Below are positions 29,044 to 38,154 of a DNA stretch of 64,000 nt, in pieces. Within the stretch, counting starts at the first letter, position 1, and each line of letters opens with the position of its first letter. The notes beneath the pieces are model-generated. The model was not told where the DNA came from. It made no database searches and worked only from the letters and a program-made list of their open reading frames with translations. Position numbers and translations under genes: made by a program. Source of the DNA: Weeksellaceae bacterium (GTDB lineage Bacteria > Bacteroidota > Bacteroidia > Flavobacteriales > Weeksellaceae). The stretch lies in the NCBI GenBank assembly GCA_019459455.1, contig JAIBEX010000009.1:248001-312000 (forward strand), in the 5' to 3' direction.

Positions 29044-29080
29044 GGAAGAATCAAGACATCAATACTATTAACCCTCCCGA

Positions 29081-29551
29081 TTATTTGGGAGGATTTGGCT
29101 TTCCGGGTTGCAGGAGGGACTCAAAATAAGCACTCAGGGTTTTTCTGTCGTGCGGGCTCAGGTTGGCTTCAGGATGGTAGGCCACGTAGCCGGGCATCGG
29201 CATCTTGCGGTCCTCGAGGCTTTGGACTGCGTTTTCCAGAATATTTTTTCTCAGGTCTTCATTATAATTCCCCCAAACGGAGAAATTGGCATGTTCCCGA
29301 CCTTCGTTAATGTGGTGTTTTATTGACCAGGACAGCGGAGCAACATAGGCATAGCGGGGATATTTAGTCTCGTTCGTATGACAGTCGTAACAGGAGTTCC
29401 TCAGGATTTTTGCAATTTCAGGAGGGGTATCCATTACCGCTACAAAATCTTTGGAACCGTCAACAGGAGGATTGGATCGGTTTACCGGTGCAAACTGCAT
29501 GATTACAAAGGCAATCAGGCTATAGAGCAGAATCTTCTTCAGTGTTTTCAT
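29081..29551 (-). CDS. Haem-binding domain protein (c-type)
   Basis: A 156-residue protein with an N-terminal membrane anchor (residues about 7-20) and one haem-binding motif, CYDCH, in NSCYDCHTNETKYP. The following PLSWSIKHHINEGREHANFSVW and the PMPGYVAYHPEANLS tail fit the Bacteroidota haem-binding domain family, whose members are found near cytochromes. Its start overlaps the stop of the upstream Ig-like gene by one base (TAATG), so they are co-translated. Confidence 0.85.
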   Translation of the reverse strand: MKTLKKILLYSLIAFVIMQFAPVNRSNPPVDGSKDFVAVMDTPPEIAKILRNSCYDCHTNETKYPRYAYVAPLSWSIKHHINEGREHANFSVWGNYNEDLRKNILENAVQSLEDRKMPMPGYVAYHPEANLSPHDRKTLSAYFESLLQPGKPNPPK

Positions 29552-31299
29552 TACTTTCTCTCCAGGATTCGCTCAGGGCCGGCAGGTGGATTCACTCCGC
29601 GGCTGCCGGGATTCCGGTCTCTGGCCGGGTTAGTGGGTGTAGTTACTGCAGGAATTGTCGTTTCAGGTTTCTGCGGATCCAGCTTGCGCGTATCCTTCAG
29701 GTCCCAGTCCTCCACCAGCTCCCAAAGCGGACGGACCGTTATTTTTTTGTAGAAAACGTAAGCCTCTTCAGCAAACACCTGATTCTGGAAATCGGCACCG
29801 TCCCAATGCCCGTTCCCATTATTATCCACCAGGATACGGACAAAATACTCCCCGGGCTTTACGATACTGAATTTTACTTCAGAGGCATCAGTCAGCGTAG
29901 TGTACTGAACTTTTTCCGATGCATCCAGCAGCTGAAGCCAGTATTTGGCCTCCGGTTTATTGCTGAGGCGGACGGTAAAACTGCCATAATTCTGAACTTT
30001 ATCAGCTTCAAAATCAAAACGGTACGGTTTGGCGGTGCTTTCATAAAAAGAAGAAACCGTTTTGCTCGGGATGGTAAGCTGATACTTATTTCCTTCGTTA
30101 AAGTTTGCGTTTACAAGAATCTGGTAGGGGTTCGATTCCGAAATGCGTGCGGTAAAAGGAGTTGCTGTTAAACTGTCGATCGTAAGTGTCCATTTTTCCG
30201 GCTGAAGGCGGTCGATGATATAATTGCTCGTAATCCTGAAATCCGACCTGGGCGGAAGAAGTGAACCATTTTCATTTGAGATCACCATCTCATTTGTATC
30301 ATTCCGCTTGTAAAAAACGGAGACCGTATCCTGTTTTCCATCAGCATTATAGCTAAGCTTCACATTTTCGGTGACATCCGTGCCTATGTTCTGCTTCAGC
30401 GCGTCAAACCAAATCTTTACACTGTCCGATTTTGCACGGTGGGTCACTTTATAGTCCTTCAGTTTTTCGGTAACGGACAGAACTTCCACTTTCGCTGGAT
30501 TACCCTCAAAAAGCATCAGGATTCCTCCCGGAATTTCCTTCATTTCAAGATAACGAAGTGCTTTTTTGGAAGGATAGAGCTGTATAGGCAGGCCCGAAAT
30601 TGAATTTCCCAGAACTACCGGGTCTTTTCTGAATCCCACCTTTTCCTTGCCCGGGTCGTACACCGAGTTGGCATTTTCATCTTCGAAAGCCACAATCCTG
30701 TAGCTTCCGGGCGAAAGGTAATTGAGTTTGTAATACCCGTCCTCATCAACGCGCGTAATATAATAAGGCTTCTGACGGTAATCCATGGAATCCTTATCCT
30801 GATAAAGACCCACCACCTTACTTATCTTTGCTGAGGCTGCTTTGATCTGCATCGCATCCGTAACCTCTCCGCTGATGTAGAGGTCATCAATTTTTTCTCC
30901 GGTAGAAAAGGCGTAATTATAATAAGGTAGAACATTCCCCTCATTATGATCCTGGATGGAACTTCCAAAATTAAAACTGTAGGTCGTATTGGCCTGCAGG
31001 GTGTCTTCCCATTGGATTACTATTTCCCTGGTGGCGAGGTTAGAAGGAAGAATGCGCTTAATCTTTCTGATAGGCGGCGAAATAATGAGGTTCTTATTTA
31101 CATCCTTCAGGGTGATATATTCATCAAAAGCGATTCGGAGTTCTTTCAGGTCCCGGGAAACATTCACACGCGGCGTGTCTATACTGGAACCAATGATGCG
31201 GGGAGCAATTGTATCCTTATCTCCGCCTACGGGTGACCCAACTCTCGCACATGAAAGCAGAAGAACAGCAGAAAGCACAAGAAGGAACAGCTTATTCAT
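29551..31299 (-). CDS. Lipoprotein with bacterial Ig-like domain (Big_5 type)
   Basis: A 582-residue outer-surface or periplasmic lipoprotein (LLLSC lipobox, Cys about 17). The first domain (IAPRIIGSSIDTPRVN... with FDEYITL and WEDTLQANTTYSFNF) is the Big_5/SbsA Ig-like fold. A carboxypeptidase-regulatory-like strand set follows (SPGSYRIVAFEDENANSVYDPGKE) and appears again near the C-terminus (GEYFVRILVDNNGNGHWD). The ATG at 31299 is preferred over a TTG at 31302, since the promoter at 31314-31321 lies right before it. The role is unknown. Confidence 0.82.
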   Translation of the reverse strand: MNKLFLLVLSAVLLLSCARVGSPVGGDKDTIAPRIIGSSIDTPRVNVSRDLKELRIAFDEYITLKDVNKNLIISPPIRKIKRILPSNLATREIVIQWEDTLQANTTYSFNFGSSIQDHNEGNVLPYYNYAFSTGEKIDDLYISGEVTDAMQIKAASAKISKVVGLYQDKDSMDYRQKPYYITRVDEDGYYKLNYLSPGSYRIVAFEDENANSVYDPGKEKVGFRKDPVVLGNSISGLPIQLYPSKKALRYLEMKEIPGGILMLFEGNPAKVEVLSVTEKLKDYKVTHRAKSDSVKIWFDALKQNIGTDVTENVKLSYNADGKQDTVSVFYKRNDTNEMVISNENGSLLPPRSDFRITSNYIIDRLQPEKWTLTIDSLTATPFTARISESNPYQILVNANFNEGNKYQLTIPSKTVSSFYESTAKPYRFDFEADKVQNYGSFTVRLSNKPEAKYWLQLLDASEKVQYTTLTDASEVKFSIVKPGEYFVRILVDNNGNGHWDGADFQNQVFAEEAYVFYKKITVRPLWELVEDWDLKDTRKLDPQKPETTIPAVTTPTNPARDRNPGSRGVNPPAGPERILERK

Positions 31300-31313
31300 C
31301 AAAGAATTTTGTG

Positions 31314-31321
31314 CAAATTTA
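31314..31321 (-). promoter_or_regulatory. -7 promoter element for the Ig-like lipoprotein
   Basis: TAAATTTG on the minus strand with its G 15 bases before the ATG at 31299. It overlaps the intergenic space after the serine hydrolase gene. Confidence 0.5.
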
Positions 31322-31326
31322 AAGAT

Positions 31327-32592
31327 TTATTCCTCATTTACACCCGCCGAATCGGTTTCGCTGCTTGAAGAGTCACTTGCCCCCTGTCCCAAGGTCTTTT
31401 TAAGGCGTTCCACCTCCATCGGATACGGGTCAAAAAGACTGGCCAGTGACAGCGCAGAGTAAGGCTGTCTGGAGAATTTATTCCCAATGGCAACAATGGT
31501 GACATTGGAACCCAACAGGTGGGCAAAAACAGAATTAGTGCCGTGCCACCATCCGGTGTGGTAGGTGAGTTTGGTTCCGTTGTCGTACACTTTCATACGG
31601 AAGCCGATACCATAGTTGTTCACTCCCGGTTTCTCATTGCTGTACGGTTCAAAGATCATTTGTTTCAGGTCTGCGCGCAGGAAATTATCCGCATACATCG
31701 CCCGGGAGAAGTTCAGTAAATCACGGGGCGTGGTATACACATTTTTATCTCCATAGATGAGGTCCAGACGGTCGTAAGGATATACCCTGGGACCACGGTT
31801 GTAAAAAGATTTGGAAGCGCGGGCTGTATCCTTCTCCTGGAAGACAAAACTGTTTTTCATCTTCAATGGTTTGAAGACCATTTGCTCCATTGCAGCAGGA
31901 AAAGGCGTTCGTGTCACCTTTTCAATCAGCAGGGCTAGCATTGCGAAATTTGTATTGCAATACATGAAACCGGTCTCAGGCGCCCGGGAAACCTCCGGCC
32001 GGTAGCGGATCATGAGGTTCAGGATATCCTGATTCGTGAGGAATTTTTTGGAAAGTTCTGCCGGCTGGGGTTCAATTTTTTCTACAAAATACTCATATTT
32101 TGGGAGGCCACTGCGCTGGGTGAGCAAAGATTTAACGGTTATACCTGGATAAGGGAATTTGGGGAAGTATTTTGTAAGTTGGTCATCCAGCTTAATCTTT
32201 CCTGCTTCCACCAGTTTCATTACCGCCATCGCGGTGATGCTTTTGCTAATGGATGCCACGTGAAGCGGGGTGGTCTGAGTAATGGGTTCCTGACTGTTGT
32301 CCTGGGCGAAACCGCGGTAACCTTCATAAAGAATATCATCCCCTTTCGCGATAAGAAATCCTCCCCAAAGGTCTCCACCTTCCCAGACGGTCTGGTAATA
32401 CTGACCGATGACCGCATCCACTGAGTCGCCGTTCACCTGTCTGCTGTCCTTACGGTGAAAGACTTCTTTCAAATCTACGTTACCGAAATTGGGAAGTTGC
32501 GTATCCTGCTGCTTATTGAATAGACTGAGATCTTTTTTACATGAACCCAACAACGTAAGACACAGAATCGCCAGCCAAAAATTTTTTATCAT
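31327..32592 (-). CDS. Serine hydrolase lipoprotein (class C beta-lactamase fold)
   Basis: A 421-residue lipoprotein from the ATG at 32592, where a lipobox signal (LLGSC) begins; the longer in-frame start adds 11 non-signal residues. The active-site SxxK is in ASISKSITAM, and the YxN motif is YCNTN. A HTG motif, the KTG equivalent, is in LTYHTGWWHG. These are marks of the penicillin-binding/AmpC-like hydrolase family, which in Bacteroidota includes esterases and D-peptidases. No evidence of true beta-lactamase activity. It ends 28 bases before the Ig-like lipoprotein start. Confidence 0.88.
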   Translation of the reverse strand: MIKNFWLAILCLTLLGSCKKDLSLFNKQQDTQLPNFGNVDLKEVFHRKDSRQVNGDSVDAVIGQYYQTVWEGGDLWGGFLIAKGDDILYEGYRGFAQDNSQEPITQTTPLHVASISKSITAMAVMKLVEAGKIKLDDQLTKYFPKFPYPGITVKSLLTQRSGLPKYEYFVEKIEPQPAELSKKFLTNQDILNLMIRYRPEVSRAPETGFMYCNTNFAMLALLIEKVTRTPFPAAMEQMVFKPLKMKNSFVFQEKDTARASKSFYNRGPRVYPYDRLDLIYGDKNVYTTPRDLLNFSRAMYADNFLRADLKQMIFEPYSNEKPGVNNYGIGFRMKVYDNGTKLTYHTGWWHGTNSVFAHLLGSNVTIVAIGNKFSRQPYSALSLASLFDPYPMEVERLKKTLGQGASDSSSSETDSAGVNEE

Positions 32593-32762
32593 TTTCTTCT
32601 TTACAAATGAGCGGCAATTTAGCAAAATACCGAAAGGTAGTTGTATGACCGCAGTAATATTAAGATTACTTTAACACTGACGGACATAGGAATGTTTCCT
32701 GAGTTAAAATCTAAAAAGGTCTGTCGACGCCCACACCAGCAGCATTACGAAAATTTTTTCCG

Positions 32763-33692
32763 CTAATAAAATTGTGCGAGAATCTTATCCACAATGACCT
32801 GTGCGAGCTTTTCCTTGCTTTGGTGGGTCCAGCCAGCAATGTGGGGAGTTACGATGGCCTTGTCGGAATTTAAAAGAAAGTTCAAATCGCCGTTTTCCAT
32901 CTCCAGATGATCAAAGGAAGCTTTTTCGAACTCAAGGACATCCAGCGCGGCACCTTTTACCTTTCCGGATTTAAGGCCTTCAACTAAAGCTTTCGTTTTT
33001 ACATTATTTCCGCGTGAGGTGTTGATTAGATAGAAGTCATGTTTCATTCCGGAAATAAAGGCTTCATCAATCAGGTAGTGAGTCTCCGGTGTCAGCGGAA
33101 TGTGAAGACTGACAATCTCAGCTTCATCCATAAGCTGGTACAAGGTCACCTGGGTGGCGTACTCATCGCCCAAATTTGGTTTGATGTCATGGAAAACAAC
33201 ATTCACTCCGAAACCGGAAAGCCGTTTTGCCACCGACTTGCCCATGTTCCCATACCCAATGATGCCGAAGGTTTTCCCCCAAAGTTCATCCCCGCGGTTC
33301 TCTTCACGTTTCCAGATGCCATTCTTTACTTCTGCAGAGGAAATTAGGAGTCTGTTTGTAAGCAGGAGCAGCATTCCTAAAACATGTTCTGCTACTGCAT
33401 CACGGTTCCCTTCCGGTGAATTGATGAGGGTGATGCCGAACTCTTCAGCGGCGGACACGTCAATATTCTCCATCCCTGCACCTACCCGAGCTATGAATTT
33501 CAGATTCTTTGCCTTAGTAAGGAAGTTGCGGTCCAGCGGAATGCGGCTCCGTATAATAAGACCTCCGTAACCGCTAATTTTATCTAACACCTCAGCATAG
33601 CCGGAAGTAAAATCATCATCCAACAGGAAACCTTTTGCAGAAAGCTGTTCGGCAATTAAAGGATGATTTTTGTCGAGTTGAAGGATTTTCAT
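32763..33692 (-). CDS. D-2-hydroxyacid dehydrogenase, NAD-dependent
   Basis: A 309-residue cytosolic dehydrogenase of the phosphoglycerate/formate/lactate dehydrogenase family. The Rossmann motif is GIIGYGNMGKS. The catalytic Arg is in INTSRG, the Glu in LEFEKAS region, and the His in TPHIAGWT. ARVGAGMENID is another family segment. It is shorter than SerA and has no ACT domain. The preferred substrate (3-phosphoglycerate, glyoxylate, lactate) cannot be told by eye. Confidence 0.9.
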   Translation of the reverse strand: MKILQLDKNHPLIAEQLSAKGFLLDDDFTSGYAEVLDKISGYGGLIIRSRIPLDRNFLTKAKNLKFIARVGAGMENIDVSAAEEFGITLINSPEGNRDAVAEHVLGMLLLLTNRLLISSAEVKNGIWKREENRGDELWGKTFGIIGYGNMGKSVAKRLSGFGVNVVFHDIKPNLGDEYATQVTLYQLMDEAEIVSLHIPLTPETHYLIDEAFISGMKHDFYLINTSRGNNVKTKALVEGLKSGKVKGAALDVLEFEKASFDHLEMENGDLNFLLNSDKAIVTPHIAGWTHQSKEKLAQVIVDKILAQFY

Positions 33693-33738
33693 TTTACTTT
33701 AGAAGCAGTGAAAGGAATTTTTAAAAATGCCGGCAGGC

Positions 33739-34263
33739 TCAGTCCTGGGGTTCCTGGAATAGCCTCTTCAGTTCCACCGAATCTGCAGCCTTCATCCTTC
33801 CGGACAGTATCAGGGATAGTTCCTTTCTTCTCAGTGCAGCCTCAAATCTTGACTTTTCCAATTCGGTTTCCGGCTCCATATTCGGGATTGGAATGGGTCT
33901 GTTAAACTCATCAACTGCTACAAAGGTGTAGATTCCTTCATTGGTGTGGATTTTTTTCTGATTGATGGGGTCATCCAGCCACACATCCACATAAATCTCC
34001 ATGGAAGTGGAAAAAGCGCGTGATACTTTAGACTCCAGTACCACGATGCCACCTTCGGGAATCGGATAGTTAAAGGAAACATGATTTACGGATGCCGTAA
34101 CAACGCGACGCTCGCAATGCCTCGCCGCCGAAATGGAAGCACAGCGGTCCATTTTGGCAAGCAGTTCGCCGCCGAAAAGATTCCTGAGTGAGTTGGTTTC
34201 GTTCGGAAGAACGATGTTGGTCATTATTGTGAGCGATTCGCTCGCTTTTTTGCTTTGCGCCAT
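33739..34263 (-). CDS. Acyl-CoA thioesterase (hotdog fold)
   Basis: A 174-residue hotdog thioesterase of the YciA/BFIT type that hydrolyses acyl-CoA to free acid and CoA. Diagnostic parts are VLPNETNSLRNLFGGELLAKMD, where the catalytic Asn/Asp and the GG turn lie, and ASVNHVSFNYPI. The start at 34263 keeps the first strand (SLTIMTN); it makes the gene overlap the end of the HU-domain gene by 40 bases. A later ATG at 34224 would overlap the HU stop by one base (TAATG) but would lose that strand. Confidence 0.88.
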   Translation of the reverse strand: MAQSKKASESLTIMTNIVLPNETNSLRNLFGGELLAKMDRCASISAARHCERRVVTASVNHVSFNYPIPEGGIVVLESKVSRAFSTSMEIYVDVWLDDPINQKKIHTNEGIYTFVAVDEFNRPIPIPNMEPETELEKSRFEAALRRKELSLILSGRMKAADSVELKRLFQEPQD

Positions 34264-35006
34264 TTTTTTGTGGGGTATTTTTTAGATGTCCAGGCTTTTT
34301 TCGCTGTTGTCTTCTTTGCCGGAACCACAGCAACCGTGGAAATAGAGTCCTGTTTCAGCGAATCCAGCCTTGCCTGGTTCAGCGTGTCTATTTTTACGGG
34401 TTCCTGCTTCTTTTGCTTCGGCGCTGTTTTTAATGAAGATTCGGTAAATGATTTTCTGCCAAACAGCAGCTCGGGCTGCGTGATTCCGAAATAGGCAAGC
34501 GCCGCTACGGGGAGCGCCAAAAGAATGACCCAAAGGAGGGGACGGTTGAAACGGTACGTATCCCCAGAAGCTGCAGCATTGCCCTTTCTTTTCCGCAAAT
34601 CATTAAGATTGATTTCCTCCAGACCGTAGAAGTCAGAACGGTCGCCGGAAAGCCTGTTACCATGGAAAAGAACGGAATCGGCAGAGATCTTGAACTCACC
34701 CAGATTTTCCACGCTGAAATTCTCGCCTTCATTTATTTTATTCTTCCAGAAGTTTATCTGGGCACTGATTTCCTGCGAGGCACTTTCAAGGCCGATGTTT
34801 TTTCTTGAGCTCACAAAGTGGTCAAACTCCGGACCCACTGCTTCATAATTGGGGTGATAACTGATTTTCCGCCCCGGGGGAAGCAGGGTCCTGTCCTCCG
34901 GGTTCAGGACCGCAGCCGCATTTTCCAATACGAAATCGCCAAAGCCCGAAACCGTTACTTTTTCCTTTTCCTTCAGAAATTCAAGAATGAGTGCAGAAAT
35001 ATTCAT
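34224..35006 (-). CDS. CCDC81-like prokaryotic HU-domain protein
   Basis: A 260-residue protein. The N-terminal 110 residues contain two HU-like repeats (the first with VTVSGFGDFVLENAAAVLNP, the second with FSVENLGEFKISADSVLFHGN), as in the Bacteroidota proteins annotated as CCDC81-like HU domain proteins. After a membrane helix (about residues 152-174: PLLWVILLALPVAALAYFG) comes a Lys/Thr/Ser-rich tail ending in KKAWTSKKYPTKKWRKAKKR. The start at 35006 is chosen because a promoter lies at 35013-35020. A protein with HU domain, one membrane helix and a basic tail could tether DNA or peptidoglycan; its role is unknown. Confidence 0.8.
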   Translation of the reverse strand: MNISALILEFLKEKEKVTVSGFGDFVLENAAAVLNPEDRTLLPPGRKISYHPNYEAVGPEFDHFVSSRKNIGLESASQEISAQINFWKNKINEGENFSVENLGEFKISADSVLFHGNRLSGDRSDFYGLEEINLNDLRKRKGNAAASGDTYRFNRPLLWVILLALPVAALAYFGITQPELLFGRKSFTESSLKTAPKQKKQEPVKIDTLNQARLDSLKQDSISTVAVVPAKKTTAKKAWTSKKYPTKKWRKAKKRANRSQ

Positions 35007-35012
35007 TGTCGG

Positions 35013-35020
35013 CAAATTTA
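35013..35020 (-). promoter_or_regulatory. -7 promoter element next to the HU-domain gene start
   Basis: TAAATTTG on the minus strand with its G 7 bases before the A of the ATG at 35006. The mRNA would have a leader of only a few bases or none. Confidence 0.45.
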
Positions 35021-35112
35021 AGATTTTTTTGCTGATTTCTGATTTTAGAATATAAAAAGACTGTCCGGAGACAGTCCTACTTTTTGATTGCAAACAAACC
35101 AGATGAATTACC

Positions 35113-37221
35113 TTATTTCTTTAACAAGACTGACACCCCGAACAGAAAATTGACTCCGGCCTGAGAAAAATAGTATGGTGACCCGTCATAAACATACCCG
35201 TTGTTCACGTATTTCTTATCAAAAACATTGTTGACCAAAAATTTAAAGTCCACATCTGTTCTTCTAAAATTCATGGTGTATTTCACATTAATATCGGCGA
35301 GGAAATAATCTTCCAGCTTCAGTTCCGGATTATTGGTATTGTCCAGAAACTGGCTGCCGACATATTGATTCTGCAGGCCGAGGCTAAAGTTTCTGAAAGG
35401 GGAAAAGTCGACCAATACGTTCGCAATAATCTCCGGTGAAAATGCGATGGGCGTCTCTCCCAGGTGCTGTACTCCGGAAGCATTCGCCATATTATATTCC
35501 AGATTCCGGTTCTTGCTGAAAGTTGCATTACCGGAAAACTTTAATTTGTCGGTAAGGCTGACCACCGCACCCATTTCAACACCCATACGGTAACTTTTCC
35601 CTGAGTTTTCGCGTATGAATTCCCCTATATCATTAATTTTACCGTTAAGCACCAGCTGATTTACATAATTCATGTAATAGAGGTTGGCCGTGAATATGAA
35701 ATTCTTCCAGCTTTTCTCAATTCCGGTTTCAAAATCATGCAGTTTTTCCGGTTGGATGTCCGGGTTGGAGAAAAGGTCGTCGCGGTTCGGCTCACGGTGT
35801 GCGTGGGCATACGATAGGAAGAGCTTCCCGGAATTGATTTTATAGTTAAGTCCGAATTTGGGATTAAAGAACAGCCAGTTTCGGCTGAGATCAGCGCCCT
35901 CTCCATCTCCCTGAGAGATAATCCGGGTATCGTAGGAAATATTCCTCAACTGTAAATCGCCGAAGAACTCCAGCTGGTTCCATTTGTAGATTCCCTTCGC
36001 AAAACCTGCCAGTTCGTCTTTCACGGAACGGTTCCTGTAGTATTCATGCCCGGAAATCTGCGGATAGTATACTCCGGTTACGTTTCCGTAATGCTTTCCA
36101 AAATACTGGTTAGCCACCACTCCGAAGTTGAGGTCAACATTATCAATCTTCCCGTATAGGGTGCTCACCGCCCCGTAAAAATCATTATCAAGCCATTTCT
36201 TGCGGATGAAATCCGAATAGGCTTCCGCACCCTGATTAGGCAGGTTGTATTTTGAAAATGCTGCACCCTGCTTGTAGTTCTCGTAATACCCTTTCCCTTT
36301 AGTATAATGAAGTGTGGTTTCAAGATTCCAGCTGGTGCTCAAGCCCTGATTCCATAGCAACTGATAGTGGTTCTGACGGTAATTGTCCGTTTCATTACCG
36401 TAGAATCCCACGATATTTTCCCAGTCTGCATCATAGATTGCACCTGCAAAATTAAAGGTCGGCTTGGTTTCCCAGGTTGCTTTGTCAATTCCGTTCCATG
36501 CCTGATAGGTTTTCTCCTTTCCGCCAAATGCCATTAACCGTATTTTTGTTCTTCCTTCCTCGAACAGGGCACTTAAGTTATATGAGTCTAGATCTGAGAA
36601 GGCACGGTCCACATATCCGTCCGAATGGATCTTTGTGTAACGCCCCATTACGCTGAGCCAGTTGTTCCAGAATTTACCGCTGCCGGCCTCCGCGGAATAT
36701 TTATAGGTATTGAAAGATCCGTATGAATTGTCGGACCGGATGTAAAATTTGTCCGAAGGATCTTTCGAGATCACGTTTACGCTGGCACCGAATGCAGACA
36801 CGCCGTTGGAGGAGGTTCCCACACCGCGCTGGATGATAATCTGTGAGGCAGAACTGGTGAGATCGGGTACATCAACAAAAAAAGTTCCCTGCGATTCCGA
36901 ATCGTTGTAGGGAACGCCGTTCATCATAACATTGATGCTCGTGCCACCAACTCCCCTGATTTTGAACCCGGTATATCCCACTCCGTTTCCGGCATCGGAT
37001 GTTGAAATGACGGAAGTTTGGTTTTTGAGCAACACCGGCAAATCCTGACCGAGGTTTTTCCTGTCCAGATCCTTTTCAACACTGATGATTTCCTTGGCTA
37101 CGGGAAGGCGTTTGGTGAACGTTAGGCTTTCAATCTCGTGAACCTTTACGGTATCGACCTGTAACGACTGCGCTAAATAAAGAGGGCCTGCGCAAAGCCC
37201 TAAAATAACAAATCCTTTCAT
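35113..37221 (-). CDS. TonB-dependent outer-membrane receptor, TPP-riboswitch controlled (probable thiamine uptake)
   Basis: A 702-residue TonB-dependent receptor: signal peptide, plug domain about residues 40-155 (LPVLLKNQTSVISTSDAGNGVGYTGFKIRGVGG, then VDVPDLTSSASQIIIQRGVGTSSNG) and a 22-strand barrel ending in an aromatic-rich C-terminus. There is no N-terminal carboxypeptidase-like domain, so it is a plain importer rather than a SusC. A TPP riboswitch at 37290-37357 precedes it in the same orientation. Known precedent links TPP-regulated TonB receptors of Bacteroidota to thiamine uptake. Substrate is inferred from the riboswitch; pyrimidine or thiazole precursors are also possible. Confidence 0.88.
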   Translation of the reverse strand: MKGFVILGLCAGPLYLAQSLQVDTVKVHEIESLTFTKRLPVAKEIISVEKDLDRKNLGQDLPVLLKNQTSVISTSDAGNGVGYTGFKIRGVGGTSINVMMNGVPYNDSESQGTFFVDVPDLTSSASQIIIQRGVGTSSNGVSAFGASVNVISKDPSDKFYIRSDNSYGSFNTYKYSAEAGSGKFWNNWLSVMGRYTKIHSDGYVDRAFSDLDSYNLSALFEEGRTKIRLMAFGGKEKTYQAWNGIDKATWETKPTFNFAGAIYDADWENIVGFYGNETDNYRQNHYQLLWNQGLSTSWNLETTLHYTKGKGYYENYKQGAAFSKYNLPNQGAEAYSDFIRKKWLDNDFYGAVSTLYGKIDNVDLNFGVVANQYFGKHYGNVTGVYYPQISGHEYYRNRSVKDELAGFAKGIYKWNQLEFFGDLQLRNISYDTRIISQGDGEGADLSRNWLFFNPKFGLNYKINSGKLFLSYAHAHREPNRDDLFSNPDIQPEKLHDFETGIEKSWKNFIFTANLYYMNYVNQLVLNGKINDIGEFIRENSGKSYRMGVEMGAVVSLTDKLKFSGNATFSKNRNLEYNMANASGVQHLGETPIAFSPEIIANVLVDFSPFRNFSLGLQNQYVGSQFLDNTNNPELKLEDYFLADINVKYTMNFRRTDVDFKFLVNNVFDKKYVNNGYVYDGSPYYFSQAGVNFLFGVSVLLKK

Positions 37222-37289
37222 TCTTTTAATTTTAGATTAATTGAATAAAAGGGGTCGAAAAAATTATACAATAAAATGGTCTTTAAACC

Positions 37290-37357
37290 AGTCCCTAAAC
37301 AGCATTACCTGTTCCAGGTTCATTGGGTATAATCTCAGCTTATTACAGCACCCCTTA
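37290..37357 (-). promoter_or_regulatory. TPP (thi-box) riboswitch
   Basis: On the minus strand the region has the aptamer landmarks in order: GGGGTGC, then GCTGAGATTATACCC, then GAACCTGGAACAGGTAATGC, and TTTAGGGA at the end. These match conserved thi-box sequences for the pyrophosphate- and pyrimidine-sensing helices. It sits 69 bases before the receptor ATG. Downstream, ACCCCTT (37255-37249) can pair with AAGGGGT at the start of the aptamer, giving a possible alternate structure. Confidence 0.93.
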
Positions 37358-37392
37358 AATTTTCTGTCGCGAAATTAATAAAAATATATCAA

Positions 37393-38121
37393 TTAGTAAC
37401 CCTTATTGCGGGCATCAATATAATAATAATTGCGGCCGTCTTTGGTTACCTCAAACAGTCTGGCGAGCTTCCAGCTGTAGTTTCTCTTGATGTCGGAATA
37501 TTCAAAAGGAACAACTACATTGTTGTTGATGTCGATGACGCCAAAACGGTTGTTGTACGACGCTATGATCATCGGGTTGTCAAGGTCGTCTCCCTCCATT
37601 ATATGAAGATAGAGATACTGCGGATAAATCTTGTAACTCCGGAAATCTTCAGCGTTCTTAAATGTGGTATCTTCAATAATGCCATAATAGCCGTTCTTGA
37701 CATAGGAGTGAAACTTCTGTTTTTTAAATTCAAACGGGCATTTTGCAAGGTCGGCATCCTTAAACTGGTAAACCCGCTTGCCGGTCATATCAATACGGAA
37801 ATCAACTCCTTCCTTCCGTACGGAAGCATATTTCGAAATGCCGAACTTCCTGACCTTGGTATTCGGAGAATTCAATAAATTGCAGTCTTCTGTAAAGAAT
37901 CCGACATTACTGTACTCGGCCTTAATAATGAGTTTTCCCTGCTGATTTACGAAACCGAATTTGCCCTCACGCTGCTGGGGAATCAAGGCCGGAATTTCTT
38001 CATTGACCTTAAGCAAATCATTGTTTTGGATTGCAGCACCCCCGGAAGCAGCGCCCTTTTTGGACTGCGCAAAACTACCTAAAGTAGATAGACATAAAAG
38101 AATTATCAACAGTTTTCTCAT
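37393..38121 (-). CDS. WG-repeat exported protein
   Basis: A 242-residue protein from the ATG at 38121, where the signal peptide (LLIILLCLSTLGSFAQ) begins; the 10 extra upstream codons overlap a promoter. The mature part has WG-like repeat units, such as GKFGFVNQQGKLIIKAEY and NRFGVIDINNNVVVPFEYSDIK, separated by a less regular middle. WG repeats are beta-structured and of unknown function in Bacteroidota. It follows the XrtF partner gene but has its own -7 box at 38137-38144. Confidence 0.75.
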   Translation of the reverse strand: MRKLLIILLCLSTLGSFAQSKKGAASGGAAIQNNDLLKVNEEIPALIPQQREGKFGFVNQQGKLIIKAEYSNVGFFTEDCNLLNSPNTKVRKFGISKYASVRKEGVDFRIDMTGKRVYQFKDADLAKCPFEFKKQKFHSYVKNGYYGIIEDTTFKNAEDFRSYKIYPQYLYLHIMEGDDLDNPMIIASYNNRFGVIDINNNVVVPFEYSDIKRNYSWKLARLFEVTKDGRNYYYIDARNKGY

Positions 38122-38136
38122 ACCATGCTCTTTTTG

Positions 38137-38144
38137 CAAATTTA
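38137..38144 (-). promoter_or_regulatory. -7 promoter element for the WG-repeat gene
   Basis: TAAATTTG on the minus strand, 16 bases before the ATG at 38121. It lies inside the longer in-frame ORF and so supports the downstream start. Confidence 0.5.
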
Positions 38145-38154
38145 CGGCCATTTT

